DNA from: Xinfangfangia pollutisoli
Lineage (GTDB): Bacteria > Pseudomonadota > Alphaproteobacteria > Rhodobacterales > Rhodobacteraceae
DNA: 64,000 bases
Direction: 5' to 3'
NCBI RefSeq assembly: GCF_020179405.1
Contig: NZ_JAICBZ010000001.1
Location: 1 to 64,000, forward strand
The notes beneath the pieces were generated by a model, which ran no database searches, had not been told where the DNA came from, and was given only the letters and a program-made list of their open reading frames with translations. Shown here piece by piece: positions 27,061 through 36,107 of this stretch. Every line of letters begins with the position of its first letter. The stretch's first letter is position 1. A program made the translations under genes and the position numbers.

Positions 27061-27072
27061 CCGCGACCGGCC

Positions 27073-28620
27073 TTACTCGGCCAGAGTGGCCGCGTTCAGG
27101 TACACCTGATTGGCCGGGTTGCGGTAGACGTTCGACACTTTGGACGACATGCCAAGGCTGTAGACCGGATGGGCCAGGAAGACCGCGACGGCTTCGTCCG
27201 CCAGGATCTGCATCGCCGCGCCGTAATCTTCCTGCCGCTGCGCATCGTCATAGGTGTTGCGGGCGGCATCGAGCAGTGCATCCAGCTTGTCGTTGCGCAG
27301 ACGCCCCACATTGCCCGAATCGATGAAGCGCGAATGGAACATCGGATAGAAGACGCCCTCGGGATCGACGGTCGAGGCCGTCCAGCCGCCGACGGTGATG
27401 TCGAAATCGCCCGATCCGCGGCGGGTCAGCCAATCGGCCCAGGTGACCATCTCGACCTTGGCGTCGATGCCGACCGCCTTCAGATCGGCCTGGATGATCG
27501 CCACGCCATCGGTGGGCGAGGGGAAATAGGGCCGCGCATTCGAGAAGGACATGAAGGTCAGGCTGAACCCGTCGGGATAGCCCGCTTCGGCCAGCAGCGC
27601 CTTGGCGGCCGCGGGATCGTAGGGATATTCGGCCAGCCCGTCGACATGGCCGATTTCGCCCTTGGTCATCACCTGCTGGTCCAGCGCGCCGATGCCGAAG
27701 AACGAGATCTTGTAAAGCCGCTCGCGGTTGATCGCCATCTGCAGCGCCTTGCGCACCCGCACATCCTGCAGCGGGCCGTGTTCGGTATTGATGAACAGGC
27801 TTGAGAAGCCGACCGAATTCACCAGATCGACATTCACCTCGTCCGTCGCATCCAGATCGTTGATGCGGTTGAACGGCACATCGTCGATCAGATGCACCTC
27901 GCCCTTCTGCAGGGCCAGGATGCGCACGTCGTTTTCGGGAATGACCCGCACGATCAGACGCTCGATCTTCGGCACTTCGCCCCAGTAATCGTCATTGCGG
28001 ACCAGTTCGATGATGTCCTGCTTTTCCCAGCGCACGAATTTGAACGGGCCGGTGCCGACCGGATGGTCGTTCAGCGCCTCGGGGTTCGCGGCGATGGCGG
28101 CGGGGCTGACGATATAGGCCGGATAGATCGCCAGATTGTACAGCAGCGCCGGCTGCGCGACCGAGAAATGCAGCTTGACCGTGTGGTCATCGACCGCCTC
28201 GATCTGGGTCAGGTCGCCCAGCTTGCTTTTCCAGCGGATGAAACGGTTGGTGTAGCTGGGATGGGTTTCGATGAACTGGCGCTCGAACGACACCTTGACC
28301 GCTTCGGCGGTGAAGGGCGTACCGTCATGGAAGGCCACGCCCTGACGCAGATGGAAGGTCCAGACCAGCCCGTCTTCCGACCGTTCCCAGCTTTCCGCCA
28401 GCGCGGGAATGACCTTGGTCGTCGGCCCGTCGAACCGCACCAGCCCGTCGAACACCCAGTCGGCGATCTTGAAATCCTCGCTTGAGGTCGCCATTGCCGG
28501 GTCCAGCACCGCCGAATCCTGGCCGCGCCCATAGACCAGCGTCTGCGCCGAGGCATCGACCGTCGCGGTCGCAAGCACGAGCGAGGCCAGCACCCCTCTC
28601 AAAACCGTTCGCAATCCCAT
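27073..28620 (-). CDS. ABC transporter substrate-binding protein (family 5, second system)
   Basis: 515 residues with a Sec signal peptide (MGLRTVLRGVLASLVLATATVDASAQ, probable cleavage after SAQ). It shows family-5 motifs: LAESWERSEDGLVWTFHLRQGVAFHDGTPFTAEAV, GTGPFKFVRWEKQD and LQKGEVHLIDDVP. It is the first gene of the second ABC operon, with a GGAG ribosome binding site and a promoter 110-140 bp upstream. The divergent iclR gene is its likely regulator. Ligand unknown; a peptide, opine or other amino-acid conjugate is likely for the family. Confidence 0.88.
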   Translation of the reverse strand: MGLRTVLRGVLASLVLATATVDASAQTLVYGRGQDSAVLDPAMATSSEDFKIADWVFDGLVRFDGPTTKVIPALAESWERSEDGLVWTFHLRQGVAFHDGTPFTAEAVKVSFERQFIETHPSYTNRFIRWKSKLGDLTQIEAVDDHTVKLHFSVAQPALLYNLAIYPAYIVSPAAIAANPEALNDHPVGTGPFKFVRWEKQDIIELVRNDDYWGEVPKIERLIVRVIPENDVRILALQKGEVHLIDDVPFNRINDLDATDEVNVDLVNSVGFSSLFINTEHGPLQDVRVRKALQMAINRERLYKISFFGIGALDQQVMTKGEIGHVDGLAEYPYDPAAAKALLAEAGYPDGFSLTFMSFSNARPYFPSPTDGVAIIQADLKAVGIDAKVEMVTWADWLTRRGSGDFDITVGGWTASTVDPEGVFYPMFHSRFIDSGNVGRLRNDKLDALLDAARNTYDDAQRQEDYGAAMQILADEAVAVFLAHPVYSLGMSSKVSNVYRNPANQVYLNAATLAE

Positions 28621-28712
28621 CCGTATTCTCCTTGTTGGGCGATGTCGCAGGCGATGTTCCGAACCTTCTGCCTTCTGCGGGCGGATCTGTTCTGTCTTTG
28701 GTTCGGTTCGCT

Positions 28713-28758
28713 ATACGATACTTGTCACATCATAGTATGAACCACATATATTTGTCTA
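28713..28758. promoter_or_regulatory. Overlapping divergent promoters with IclR-type inverted repeat
   Basis: ATACT (28718-28722) and AGTAT (28734-28738) form an inverted repeat with an 11-base spacer. For the minus-strand importer, TAGACA (28758-28753) and TATGAT (28734-28729), 18 apart, look like a promoter whose -10 overlaps the repeat. For iclR, TTGTCA (28722-28727) and TATATT (28747-28752) form a weaker one across the same site. The sequence ATACGATA at 28713-28720 recurs at 32309-32316. Binding by the adjacent IclR protein is inferred. Confidence 0.55.
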
Positions 28759-28878
28759 CTCCCCGAATTCCGCAAAGCTGCGCGACCGGGCGCCGCGCGG
28801 ACGCCCCCGCCGGCAGGGCTGGCGCATCGGGCTGTGGCACGGTAGGGCTAAGGGGACACGAACCCAGGGAGAGCCAAA

Positions 28879-29667
28879 ATGCTGGCCGAAAGTGCGTCAA
28901 AGAAGAGCAGTTACAACGTTTCTGCCGTTGAAAGCGCCCTTGAACTCCTGATGCTTGTGGCCGAGAATCCCGGACAGGGCCTGTCCGATCTTGCCCGTCT
29001 GTCGGGATATTCAAAGCCGCGAACCTTCCGCCTTCTTCAGACGATGGAGACAAGCGGTTTCGTGGTCCGAACCGGCAATGATGCGCAATACCATCTGGGC
29101 AAGCGGGCGCATCAGCTGGGCGAACAGGCGAAGAACCAGATCGACCTGGCCGCGATCTTCGCGCCGATCGTGCAGGAATATGTCGCCAAGACCAATGAGA
29201 CGGTGCAGATCCGCACCCGCGTCGGGCTGGAAAGCGTCTGCCAGCACTTCGCCGAGCCGGACCGGATCGTGCGCTTCCATTGCGTGCTGGGCAGCCGCAA
29301 CCCGCTGCATGTCGGCTCCAGCAAGATCCTGCTGGCCTTCGCGCCCGACCGGGTGCGCCGCAACGTGTTTTCCGCCCCGCTGAAGAAATTCACCGATGCC
29401 ACCAAGATCAGCCCCGCCGCCCTGACCGCGCAATTGCAGCAGATCGTCGACACCGGCTATTGCATCAGCCGCGGCGAGACCGACCCCGACGCCGTCTCGG
29501 TCGGCGCGCCGGTGCGCGACAGCCATGACGAGGTGGTCGCCGCCTTTATAATCGCTGCCCCCGCCTCGCGCGTTTCGGACACGCGGATGGAGGAACTGGC
29601 GGCGCTGGCCATCGAAGCCGCGCGAAAATGCGAAGGCGCGCTGCAGAACGCCATGCTTGCCGGCTAG
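28879..29667 (+). CDS. IclR-family transcriptional regulator
   Basis: 262 residues. The N-terminal winged helix (about 12-75) contains LSDLARLSGYSKPRTFRLLQTMETSGFVV, and the C-terminal IclR effector domain has HVGSSKILLAFAPDRVRR and the closing GETDPDAVSVGAPVRD segment. It is transcribed away from the second ABC operon, with the two promoters overlapping an inverted repeat, the normal arrangement for local IclR control. IclR proteins in catabolic islands usually sense the substrate or a breakdown product. Confidence 0.9.
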   Translation: MLAESASKKSSYNVSAVESALELLMLVAENPGQGLSDLARLSGYSKPRTFRLLQTMETSGFVVRTGNDAQYHLGKRAHQLGEQAKNQIDLAAIFAPIVQEYVAKTNETVQIRTRVGLESVCQHFAEPDRIVRFHCVLGSRNPLHVGSSKILLAFAPDRVRRNVFSAPLKKFTDATKISPAALTAQLQQIVDTGYCISRGETDPDAVSVGAPVRDSHDEVVAAFIIAAPASRVSDTRMEELAALAIEAARKCEGALQNAMLAG

Positions 29668-29672
29668 GGCGG

Positions 29673-29693
29673 GCCCGGATCGCGGATCCGGGC
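29673..29693. terminator. Terminator-like hairpin between convergent iclR and quinone-reductase genes
   Basis: GCCCGGATC (29673-29681) and GATCCGGGC (29685-29693) form a perfect 9-bp stem with a three-base loop, placed six bases after the iclR stop. There is no U-run on either side. Confidence 0.5.
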
Positions 29694-29701
29694 GCCGGCC
29701 C

Positions 29702-30709
29702 TCAGGCGTCAAGGTCGCGCACGGCGACGATCACCTTGTTGACGCCAGCGCCGGCCTCGATCCGCTCTTCGGCGGCCACGATATCGTCCAGCGCATAGAC
29801 GATGGGTTCGGGCGCCATCAGCTGGCCGCGGTCCAGCAGGGCCGAGATGTCGCGCCGCGCCGCCATCCGGCGGTCCTCGGACAGGTACTTGCCCTGCACC
29901 ATATGCAGGGTGATGCCCTTCGATGCCATGGCGTAATAGTCGATGACCGGGTGCGGCGCCCGGGTCGAGGAATAGCTGGCGATCACCCCGTTCATCCGCA
30001 TGACCTTGATATTGTTGGCAAGGTTCGCGCCGAAATCCACCTCGACGATGCGGTCGACGCCTTGGCCGCCGGTCGTCTCAAGCACCTTTTCGGCGAAATC
30101 CGCGTCGCGGTAGTCAAAGACCACGTCGGCGCCGCGGGCCCGGGCGATCTGCGCCTTGGCCTCGTCGCTGGCCGAGGCGATGACGCGCGCGCCGCTCCAC
30201 CGCGCGAACTGGATCGCGAACTGTCCCACCGCCCCGGCGCCGGCATGGATCAGGATCCATTGCCCCGCCACGCTGCCATCGCGCAGCACCGCGGTATGGG
30301 CGGTGATCGCCGGCACCCCAAGCGAGGCGCCAAGCGCCATCGGTGTCTTGTCGCCCATCGGCACGGCATAGGCGGCATTCACCACCGCATATTCGGCCGC
30401 CGTACCGCCCCCGGCCCGGGCCACATCGGCGCGGAAGGTCCAGACCCTTTCGCCGATCCGGCTTGCAGGCACGCCGGGCCCGACCTTCTCGATGAAGCCC
30501 GCGCCATCGGCATGCGGGATCACCTTGGGCGCGAAAAGCGGCCGGCCGGTCCAGCCCGAGCGCGCCTTGGTGTCATGCGGGTTGCCGCCCGAGGCATGGA
30601 TCCGCACCAGAACCTGGTTGGGCCCGGGCGCGGGGGTTTCCATCTCGCCGACGATCATCACCTCGGCGGCGGGGCCGGTCTTTTCGTACCAGGCAGCTTT
30701 CATCGACAT
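29702..30709 (-). CDS. NADPH:quinone reductase-like zinc-independent MDR protein
   Basis: 335 residues of the medium-chain dehydrogenase/reductase superfamily, quinone-oxidoreductase branch. The N-terminus MKAAWYEKTGPAAEVMIVGEMETP, the cofactor loop HAGAGAVGQFAIQFARWSGARVIASASDEAK (about 146-176) and the lack of structural-zinc cysteines support this. The ATG at 30709 (MSMKAAW) was preferred over 30730 because GGAG lies six bases upstream. It follows the M20 gene by 23 bp on the same strand and is probably co-transcribed. Reduction of an enone or quinone with NADPH is likely; the substrate is unknown. Confidence 0.82.
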   Translation of the reverse strand: MSMKAAWYEKTGPAAEVMIVGEMETPAPGPNQVLVRIHASGGNPHDTKARSGWTGRPLFAPKVIPHADGAGFIEKVGPGVPASRIGERVWTFRADVARAGGGTAAEYAVVNAAYAVPMGDKTPMALGASLGVPAITAHTAVLRDGSVAGQWILIHAGAGAVGQFAIQFARWSGARVIASASDEAKAQIARARGADVVFDYRDADFAEKVLETTGGQGVDRIVEVDFGANLANNIKVMRMNGVIASYSSTRAPHPVIDYYAMASKGITLHMVQGKYLSEDRRMAARRDISALLDRGQLMAPEPIVYALDDIVAAEERIEAGAGVNKVIVAVRDLDA

Positions 30710-30732
30710 ATGCTCCGTTCGATCTGGCAAGG

Positions 30733-32184
30733 TTAGTGCGCGGCCTGGCCGGGGCGCGGCGGCAGGACGGCATCGGGGATCAGCGTCTTGTAGCCATGCC
30801 CGCCCTTGCGGTCGGCAAGTTCCGCCTTGGCCGCCGCGATCAGGCCCGGATTGAGGATCGCCTCCAGTCCCGCCCGTGCCATCGCATGCCCGGCATGGGC
30901 CATGGACTTATGCGCGCCCGCGCTTTTGCCCTGGGCCACGACCTGCCAGCTGTGAACCGGCGTGCCCACCGCCCAGACCGGCATCCAGATCTGCGCGGTC
31001 GGCACGACCCAGCTGACATCGCCGACATCGGTCGATCCGGCGCGGAAATGCGTGGTGCCGTCAAAGGCCAGAATGCCATTGTGCAGCACCGTCTCGGTGC
31101 CGATCCGGTTCAGCACCGCATCGCCCTTGACGTTGTAAAGCCGCAGCGAGCTTTCCACCATTTCCGGGGTCAGGGTTTCGCGGATCTGCTGGGCAAAGTC
31201 GAAATCGGCCTTGTCGAAGGGCACCGGGCCGATCGCCAGGATCGACTGGTGCAGCGCGTTCTCAAGCGTATGGCTGGGAATAAGGTTCGCACTGGCGCTG
31301 ACGAATTCGTTTTCCGTGGTGGTGTCGGTCATCATCGCGGCGCCCGCGGCGATCCTGTCCACCCGCGCGATCAGGTCGGGCAGGTCGGACAGGCGCGGGC
31401 TGCGGATGTAGTAATGCGCCGCCGCCGTCGATTGCACCACATTCGGCGCCGAGCCTCCGGCATCGGTGATCGCGTAATGCACCCGGCAATCCGAGGGGAT
31501 ATGCTCGCGCAGGAAATTCACGCCGATATTCATCAGCTCCAGCGCATCCAGCGCGCTGCGCCCCAGATGCGGCGCGTTCGAGGCATGGGCGGATTTGCCG
31601 AAGAAGCGGTAATTCATCCCGGCCACGGCCAGATTTTCGGTGGACCGCACCCCGCAGAACGGCGCGGGGTGCCAGGTGAAGGCCAGATCCACATCGTCGA
31701 ACAGACCGGCGCGCACCATGAAGGCCTTGCCCGCCCCGCCTTCCTCGGCCGGGCAGCCGTAATAGCGGATCCGCGCCGTCAGGCCCATCTGCGCCACGGT
31801 TTCAGCCAGGCTTGCCGCGGCCAGCATCGCCCCGGCCCCCAGTAGATTGTGCCCGCAGCCATGGCCATTGCCGCCCGGAACCGGCACGCTGGGCGCGGCG
31901 ACATCGGCCGCCTGGCTCATGTTCGCAAGCGCGTCGAATTCGCCCAGAAAGGCGATCACCGGGCCGTCGCTGCCCTTTTCGGCGACAAAGGCCGTCGCCA
32001 TGCCGGCCACGTCGCGCGTCACCGCAAAGCCCAGCTTCTCCAGCGTCTCGGCCTGCAGGGCAGCCGAGCGCAGCTCGTCAAAGCGGGTCTCGGCAAAGTC
32101 CCAGATCCGGTCGCTGACATCGACGAATGTCGCGGTCAGCCGGGTGACGATCCCGGAAAGCGAGGCTGCGGGGTCCTGTGACAT
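30733..32184 (-). CDS. M20-family amidohydrolase, AbgB-like
   Basis: 483 residues of the M20 peptidase/aminoacylase family, closest in pattern to AbgB (p-aminobenzoyl-glutamate hydrolase subunit B). Metal and catalytic residues are visible: GHGCGHNLLGAG (Cys110, His112), CPAEEGGAGK (Glu147-Glu148) and FTWHPAPF (His172). The ATG at 32184 has a GGAGACAGGA site directly upstream; the open frame continues further upstream but looks non-coding there. Hydrolysis of an N-acyl amino acid or a peptide amide is likely. No abgA or abgT is nearby. The divergent neighbour is an M28-like peptidase. Confidence 0.85.
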   Translation of the reverse strand: MSQDPAASLSGIVTRLTATFVDVSDRIWDFAETRFDELRSAALQAETLEKLGFAVTRDVAGMATAFVAEKGSDGPVIAFLGEFDALANMSQAADVAAPSVPVPGGNGHGCGHNLLGAGAMLAAASLAETVAQMGLTARIRYYGCPAEEGGAGKAFMVRAGLFDDVDLAFTWHPAPFCGVRSTENLAVAGMNYRFFGKSAHASNAPHLGRSALDALELMNIGVNFLREHIPSDCRVHYAITDAGGSAPNVVQSTAAAHYYIRSPRLSDLPDLIARVDRIAAGAAMMTDTTTENEFVSASANLIPSHTLENALHQSILAIGPVPFDKADFDFAQQIRETLTPEMVESSLRLYNVKGDAVLNRIGTETVLHNGILAFDGTTHFRAGSTDVGDVSWVVPTAQIWMPVWAVGTPVHSWQVVAQGKSAGAHKSMAHAGHAMARAGLEAILNPGLIAAAKAELADRKGGHGYKTLIPDAVLPPRPGQAAH

Positions 32185-32475
32185 TCCTGTCTCCAATGCG
32201 CTTGGCCGGGCCGGAAGGCAAAGCGGATCGCGCCGGCCGACGGTGCGTTGCGGTGAGGACTCCTGCATAGGCCGGATCGCCAAGAGAGGAAAGTCGGTTT
32301 GTACATTGATACGATATTTCTTGTCTGCCGAACCAAACCATGCGATAGGCCAAGACGGAACACCGCGCCCCGACCGCGGTTTCAGCCGTCGGCGGAGACG
32401 TTTGGACGGCCGCGCCACAGATCCGAGGTTCGCCGCCCGCACGAGCCCCGGCCCACAGAGATCAAGGGTTCGAAC
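32185..32475. promoter_or_regulatory. Divergent intergenic region with candidate IclR site
   Basis: 291 bp between the divergent M20 and M28-like genes. An A+T-rich patch (about 32295-32325) contains ATACGATA (32309-32316) followed by TTTCTTGTC, resembling ATACGATACTTGTC in the iclR promoter region. It probably holds one or both promoters and a regulator site. The remainder is G+C-rich with no clear feature. Confidence 0.4.
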
Positions 32476-34182
32476 GTGCCAGATACCGGAAACAGCCGCG
32501 CCCTGACCGACCAGGTTTCCGCGGAAAACATGCTGGATTTCCTGAAGCGGATTCAGCATTTCCAGAAACTGTCGGGCAGCCGCGAAGAGCTTGAAAGCCT
32601 TGCGATCCTGCGCGCGGAAATGGATGCGCTTGGCTTTCGCACCCAGCTTCTCAGCCATGATGCCTTCATCAGCCTGCCGGGCAAGGCCTTCTGCCGGATA
32701 GGCGGCGAAACCATCGACGCGATCACCCATTCCGCGGCGCGGCCCTCGGGGCCCGATGGCGTGACGGCGCCGATGGTGGATCTGGGCGCCGGGACCGCGG
32801 CGGATTTCGCGCGCAGCGATGTTGCGGGCAAGATCGTGGTGGTGCGCGGCCTTGCGACACCCGCGATGGCAGACCGTGCCTCGCGCGCGGGGGCGCTTGG
32901 GCAGATCCACATTTCCGACGATGACCAGCGCCATGAAATGTGCGTCTCGCCGGTCTGGGGCAGCCCCTCGGCGGAAACGCTGGGCGAGATGCCGCAGACC
33001 GTGGTCGTCACCATCGGCCGGGAAGAGGGCGCGCGGCTTGCCGACAGGCTGGCGGCGATGCCGGGTCTGGAGGCCACGCTCTTTGCCGAAATCGACGAGG
33101 GCTGGCGCAAGACCCCGATCCTGATTGCCGATATGGACTGCGACGGCGCCGCGGCCGAGGGGCCCTTCGTGCTGTTCTCGGGCCATCACGACACCTGGTA
33201 TGAAGGCGTGATGGACAATGGCAGCGCCAATGCCACGATGATCGAGACGGCACGCATCCTGGCCGGCTGCCGGCCCCTGTGGCAGCGCAGCCTGCGCATC
33301 GCCTTCTGGTCCGGCCATTCGCATGGGCGCTATTCCGGCTCGACCTGGTATGCCGACAATCGCTGGGACGAGCTGGAGCGGCGCTGCGTCGCGCATGTGA
33401 ATGTCGATTCCACCGGCGGCATGGGGGCCAATGTCCTGACCGGCTCGGGTTCGTCAGCCGAGTTGCGGGCCATCGCGCAGCTGGCGATCCGCGACCATGC
33501 GGGCCAGATCTATGAGGGCGTCCGGCATGGCCGGGCGGGCGACGAATCCTTCTGGGGGATCGGCATCCCGTCGGTCTTCAACAGCCTGAGCCACCAGAAC
33601 CCCGGCACCGGCGACAAGCATGGCGCGCCGAAGCTGGGCTGGTGGTGGCACACCGCGCATGACACGCTGGACAAGATCGACCCGCAGAACCTGCGGCGCG
33701 ACACGCAGGTCTATCTGCGGGTGGTGGCGGAATTGCTGCTGCGGCCGCTTCTGCCGCTGGACTATCGCCTGCATGCCGCCGAGCTGGGCCAACATCTTGA
33801 CCGTCTGGCCACCAGGCTGGGCGACCGGCTGGACCTGCACGAGGCGCAGGATCATCTGGCCCGCTTCTCCGCGGCGCTGGACGGGCTGGCCGCCCGGGCC
33901 GAGGCCGCGACCGACGGGGCGCAGAGGCAGCGGGTGAATGCGGCGCTGGTGCGGGTATCGCGGGCGCTGGTGCCGATGGATTACACGCGCGGCGACCGCT
34001 TTGCCCATGATCCGGCGCTTGCCCAGCCGGCCTGGCCGGTGCTGCTGCCCGTTCAGCAGCTTGCCGGGCTGCAGGACGGCGATCCGCGCCTGCCCTATCA
34101 GGCCACCAGCGCCAGACGCGCGCTGAACCGCCTGAGTTTTGCGCTGCGCGAAGCGGCGCGGGCGGCGGCCGAACCGGGCTAA
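32476..34182 (+). CDS. M28-like zinc peptidase with PA domain, altered catalytic motif
   Basis: 568 residues from a GTG start. A PA (protease-associated) insertion lies at about 97-200. The peptidase core has SGHHDTWYEGVMDNGSANATMI (His237, Asp239, Asp247), HVNVDSTGG (Asp311) and a C-terminal GWWWHTAHDTLDKID His, all expected zinc ligands of M28. The usual Glu-Glu pair of the catalytic base (W-x-x-E-E-x-G-L-x-G-S) is replaced by FWSGHSHGRYSGS (residues 277-289). It is either a divergent peptidase or a different hydrolase or binding protein. No signal peptide is seen, so it should be cytoplasmic. Confidence 0.72.
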   Translation: MPDTGNSRALTDQVSAENMLDFLKRIQHFQKLSGSREELESLAILRAEMDALGFRTQLLSHDAFISLPGKAFCRIGGETIDAITHSAARPSGPDGVTAPMVDLGAGTAADFARSDVAGKIVVVRGLATPAMADRASRAGALGQIHISDDDQRHEMCVSPVWGSPSAETLGEMPQTVVVTIGREEGARLADRLAAMPGLEATLFAEIDEGWRKTPILIADMDCDGAAAEGPFVLFSGHHDTWYEGVMDNGSANATMIETARILAGCRPLWQRSLRIAFWSGHSHGRYSGSTWYADNRWDELERRCVAHVNVDSTGGMGANVLTGSGSSAELRAIAQLAIRDHAGQIYEGVRHGRAGDESFWGIGIPSVFNSLSHQNPGTGDKHGAPKLGWWWHTAHDTLDKIDPQNLRRDTQVYLRVVAELLLRPLLPLDYRLHAAELGQHLDRLATRLGDRLDLHEAQDHLARFSAALDGLAARAEAATDGAQRQRVNAALVRVSRALVPMDYTRGDRFAHDPALAQPAWPVLLPVQQLAGLQDGDPRLPYQATSARRALNRLSFALREAARAAAEPG

Positions 34183-34323
34183 GCGCCGCGGCGGTGACAA
34201 GGCGGGGCCAGACCTGACCGGCGCAAGCCTTCGCGCATTTGCAAGTGGAATGACATGCAGCACGCCGTCCATCTGTCAGGGCGGCAAGCATCGGTGAACA
34301 GCTGTTCGGTACGACATAAATGA

Positions 34324-34352
34324 AACGGCGCGCGTCTTAAACGCGCGCCGTT
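34324..34352. terminator. Strong bidirectional terminator
   Basis: A perfect 12-bp stem, AACGGCGCGCGT (34324-34335) with ACGCGCGCCGTT (34341-34352), and a five-base CTTAA loop. It separates the convergent M28-like gene (stop 34182) and the third binding-protein gene (stop 34384). The flanks end in A/T on both sides, so it can act in both directions. Confidence 0.75.
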
Positions 34353-34383
34353 CTGCATTTCGAAAGTCGGGGTCACCCCGCCT

Positions 34384-35952
34384 TTACGGATGGATGTAGC
34401 GGATATCCCAGTCATCGTTGATCGCGGGCTCGAAGCTGACATTCCCGGCGGTCGCCCAGTTCGACTGCAGAAAATAAAGCGGGAGGACGCCGGTCTCCTC
34501 CATGCCGATCTTCATGGCCTCGGACATCAGGGCGCATTTTTCGTCGCGGTCAAAAGCGAGCAGCGATTTGCCAAGCGCCTCATCGAACTTGGCTGAGGAA
34601 TAACGGCCGCGATTGACCCCGCCGATCCCCCGGTCGGCGTCATAGGTGCCGAGCATCGACTTCAGATAATCTTCAGCCGAAGGGAAAGTGCCCGCGTAGG
34701 AATATTCCATCACGCTGTATTCGCCCTTGGTCGCGTTGGCGGTGAAATTCGCGAAGGCCAGCGCGTTGACATCGTCGATCTGGATACCGCCCTGCGCCCA
34801 CATCTGCGCGACAGCCAGCGCGACATCCGCGTCCTTGGCAAAACGGTCGTTGGAAGAGTGGATCGTGATCGCGAAACCGTCCGGATATCCCGCTTCGGTC
34901 AGCAGCGCCTTGGCGCCCTCGACGTCGCGCTCGGCCTCGGGGATGTCAGGATTGTACCCGCAGATACCCGCTTGCACGAGCTGGCTTGCCGGTTCGCCGC
35001 CACCCGCCACGCGGTCGACCAGCAGCTGGCGGTCGACCAGTTTGGACAGGGCAAGCCGCACGCGGGAATCCATCAGCGGGTTGGGGTTCAGCAGCTTGCC
35101 GGACTTGTCCTTGACGAAGGGGCTTTCGCGGTCGCGCTGGTCGAACTGCAGATACACGATGCGAACGGTGGGAACGGACCACACTTTCGCACTGCCCGAC
35201 CCGTTGATCCGATCGATGTCGTTCGGAGAGACCCCATCGATGAAATCCACGTCGCCACTCAGCAGCGCCGCCACGCGCGAGGCTTCGTTGGGGATGAAAC
35301 GCATGGTGACATGCTCCCATTCCGGCAGCCCGCCCCAATAGTCATCGAAACGCTCAAACTTGACATTGTCGCCACGGGCCCAGGACACGAACTTGTAGGG
35401 TCCGGTCCCGATCGCCGCCTTGCCAGCGTTGAAATCCTCGGTGGTTGCGCTTTCCGCAACGGCTTTGTTCACGATCGGAATCCGCCCGACGCTTTCGATC
35501 GCGGCCGGCCACGGCTCTTTGGTCACGATCTTGACAGTCAGATCGTCCACCGCCTCGACGGTGATGTCACCCCTCAGCCGGAAATAAGAGGACGGGGAAT
35601 TCGGCACATTGACCGAGCGGTCAAGCGAGAACACGACATCCGCCGCAGTCAGCCTATCGCCGTTGTGGAATTTCACGTCCTTGCGCAGGTGGACAATCCA
35701 GGTGTTCGGGTCGACGTTCTCCCAGCTTTCGGCCAGTTCGGGAACGATCTCGAACTTGGAATTCGGCGTGACCAGCGACTCGAAGGTCATGTGCTTTGAC
35801 GGCTGGTCATTGCCGGCGTTGTTGAAATGCGGGTCGATCGACGATTGTTCGGTCAGCCGGCCGATGGTCAGATCCTGCGCCCAAAGGCCCGTCGCGGTGC
35901 TGGCGAAAAACGCGGCGCATGTCGCCGTCGCCAGGATGCGTTTGGTTTTCAT
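34384..35952 (-). CDS. ABC transporter substrate-binding protein (family 5, third system)
   Basis: 522 residues with a Sec signal peptide (MKTKRILATATCAAFFASTATGLWAQ). Family-5 motifs are LAESWENVDPNTWIVHLRKDVKFHNGDRLTAADVVFSLDR and GTGPYKFVSWARGDN. It resembles the first system's binding protein in layout but has a Sec rather than Tat signal. It is the last gene of the third ABC operon, 155 bp after the alpha/beta hydrolase gene, and may have its own promoter in that A+T-richer gap. The start at 35952 follows a GGAGGAGAGAC ribosome binding site. Confidence 0.88.
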   Translation of the reverse strand: MKTKRILATATCAAFFASTATGLWAQDLTIGRLTEQSSIDPHFNNAGNDQPSKHMTFESLVTPNSKFEIVPELAESWENVDPNTWIVHLRKDVKFHNGDRLTAADVVFSLDRSVNVPNSPSSYFRLRGDITVEAVDDLTVKIVTKEPWPAAIESVGRIPIVNKAVAESATTEDFNAGKAAIGTGPYKFVSWARGDNVKFERFDDYWGGLPEWEHVTMRFIPNEASRVAALLSGDVDFIDGVSPNDIDRINGSGSAKVWSVPTVRIVYLQFDQRDRESPFVKDKSGKLLNPNPLMDSRVRLALSKLVDRQLLVDRVAGGGEPASQLVQAGICGYNPDIPEAERDVEGAKALLTEAGYPDGFAITIHSSNDRFAKDADVALAVAQMWAQGGIQIDDVNALAFANFTANATKGEYSVMEYSYAGTFPSAEDYLKSMLGTYDADRGIGGVNRGRYSSAKFDEALGKSLLAFDRDEKCALMSEAMKIGMEETGVLPLYFLQSNWATAGNVSFEPAINDDWDIRYIHP

Positions 35953-36075
35953 GTCTCTCCTCCTCCGTTTTGGTGTTCGTCTGGTGCTGTGGCCGATGTC
36001 GCACCTGCCAGAGCGACCCGTTGCGACGCATTTATCAGGCAATAATTCCGTTTCTTGCATCAGTTGGGCCGATTT

Positions 36076-36088
36076 GACCCATTGGGTC
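36076..36088. promoter_or_regulatory. 13-bp perfect palindrome upstream of the third binding-protein gene
   Basis: GACCCATTGGGTC is a perfect palindrome with a one-base centre, in the 155-bp gap before the binding-protein gene. An A+T-rich stretch (36035-36065) between it and the gene could hold a promoter. The regulator is unknown; the LysR proteins of this cluster are candidates. Confidence 0.35.
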
Positions 36089-36107
36089 GGGGGCCCGTCC
36101 CGCCCGT

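Noticed and set aside
36075-36085. TTGACCCATTG shared between the bisC promoter (4154-4164) and the third binding-protein upstream region
   Set aside because: An 11-base match between two places in 64 kb is expected many times by chance, and the structural context differs.
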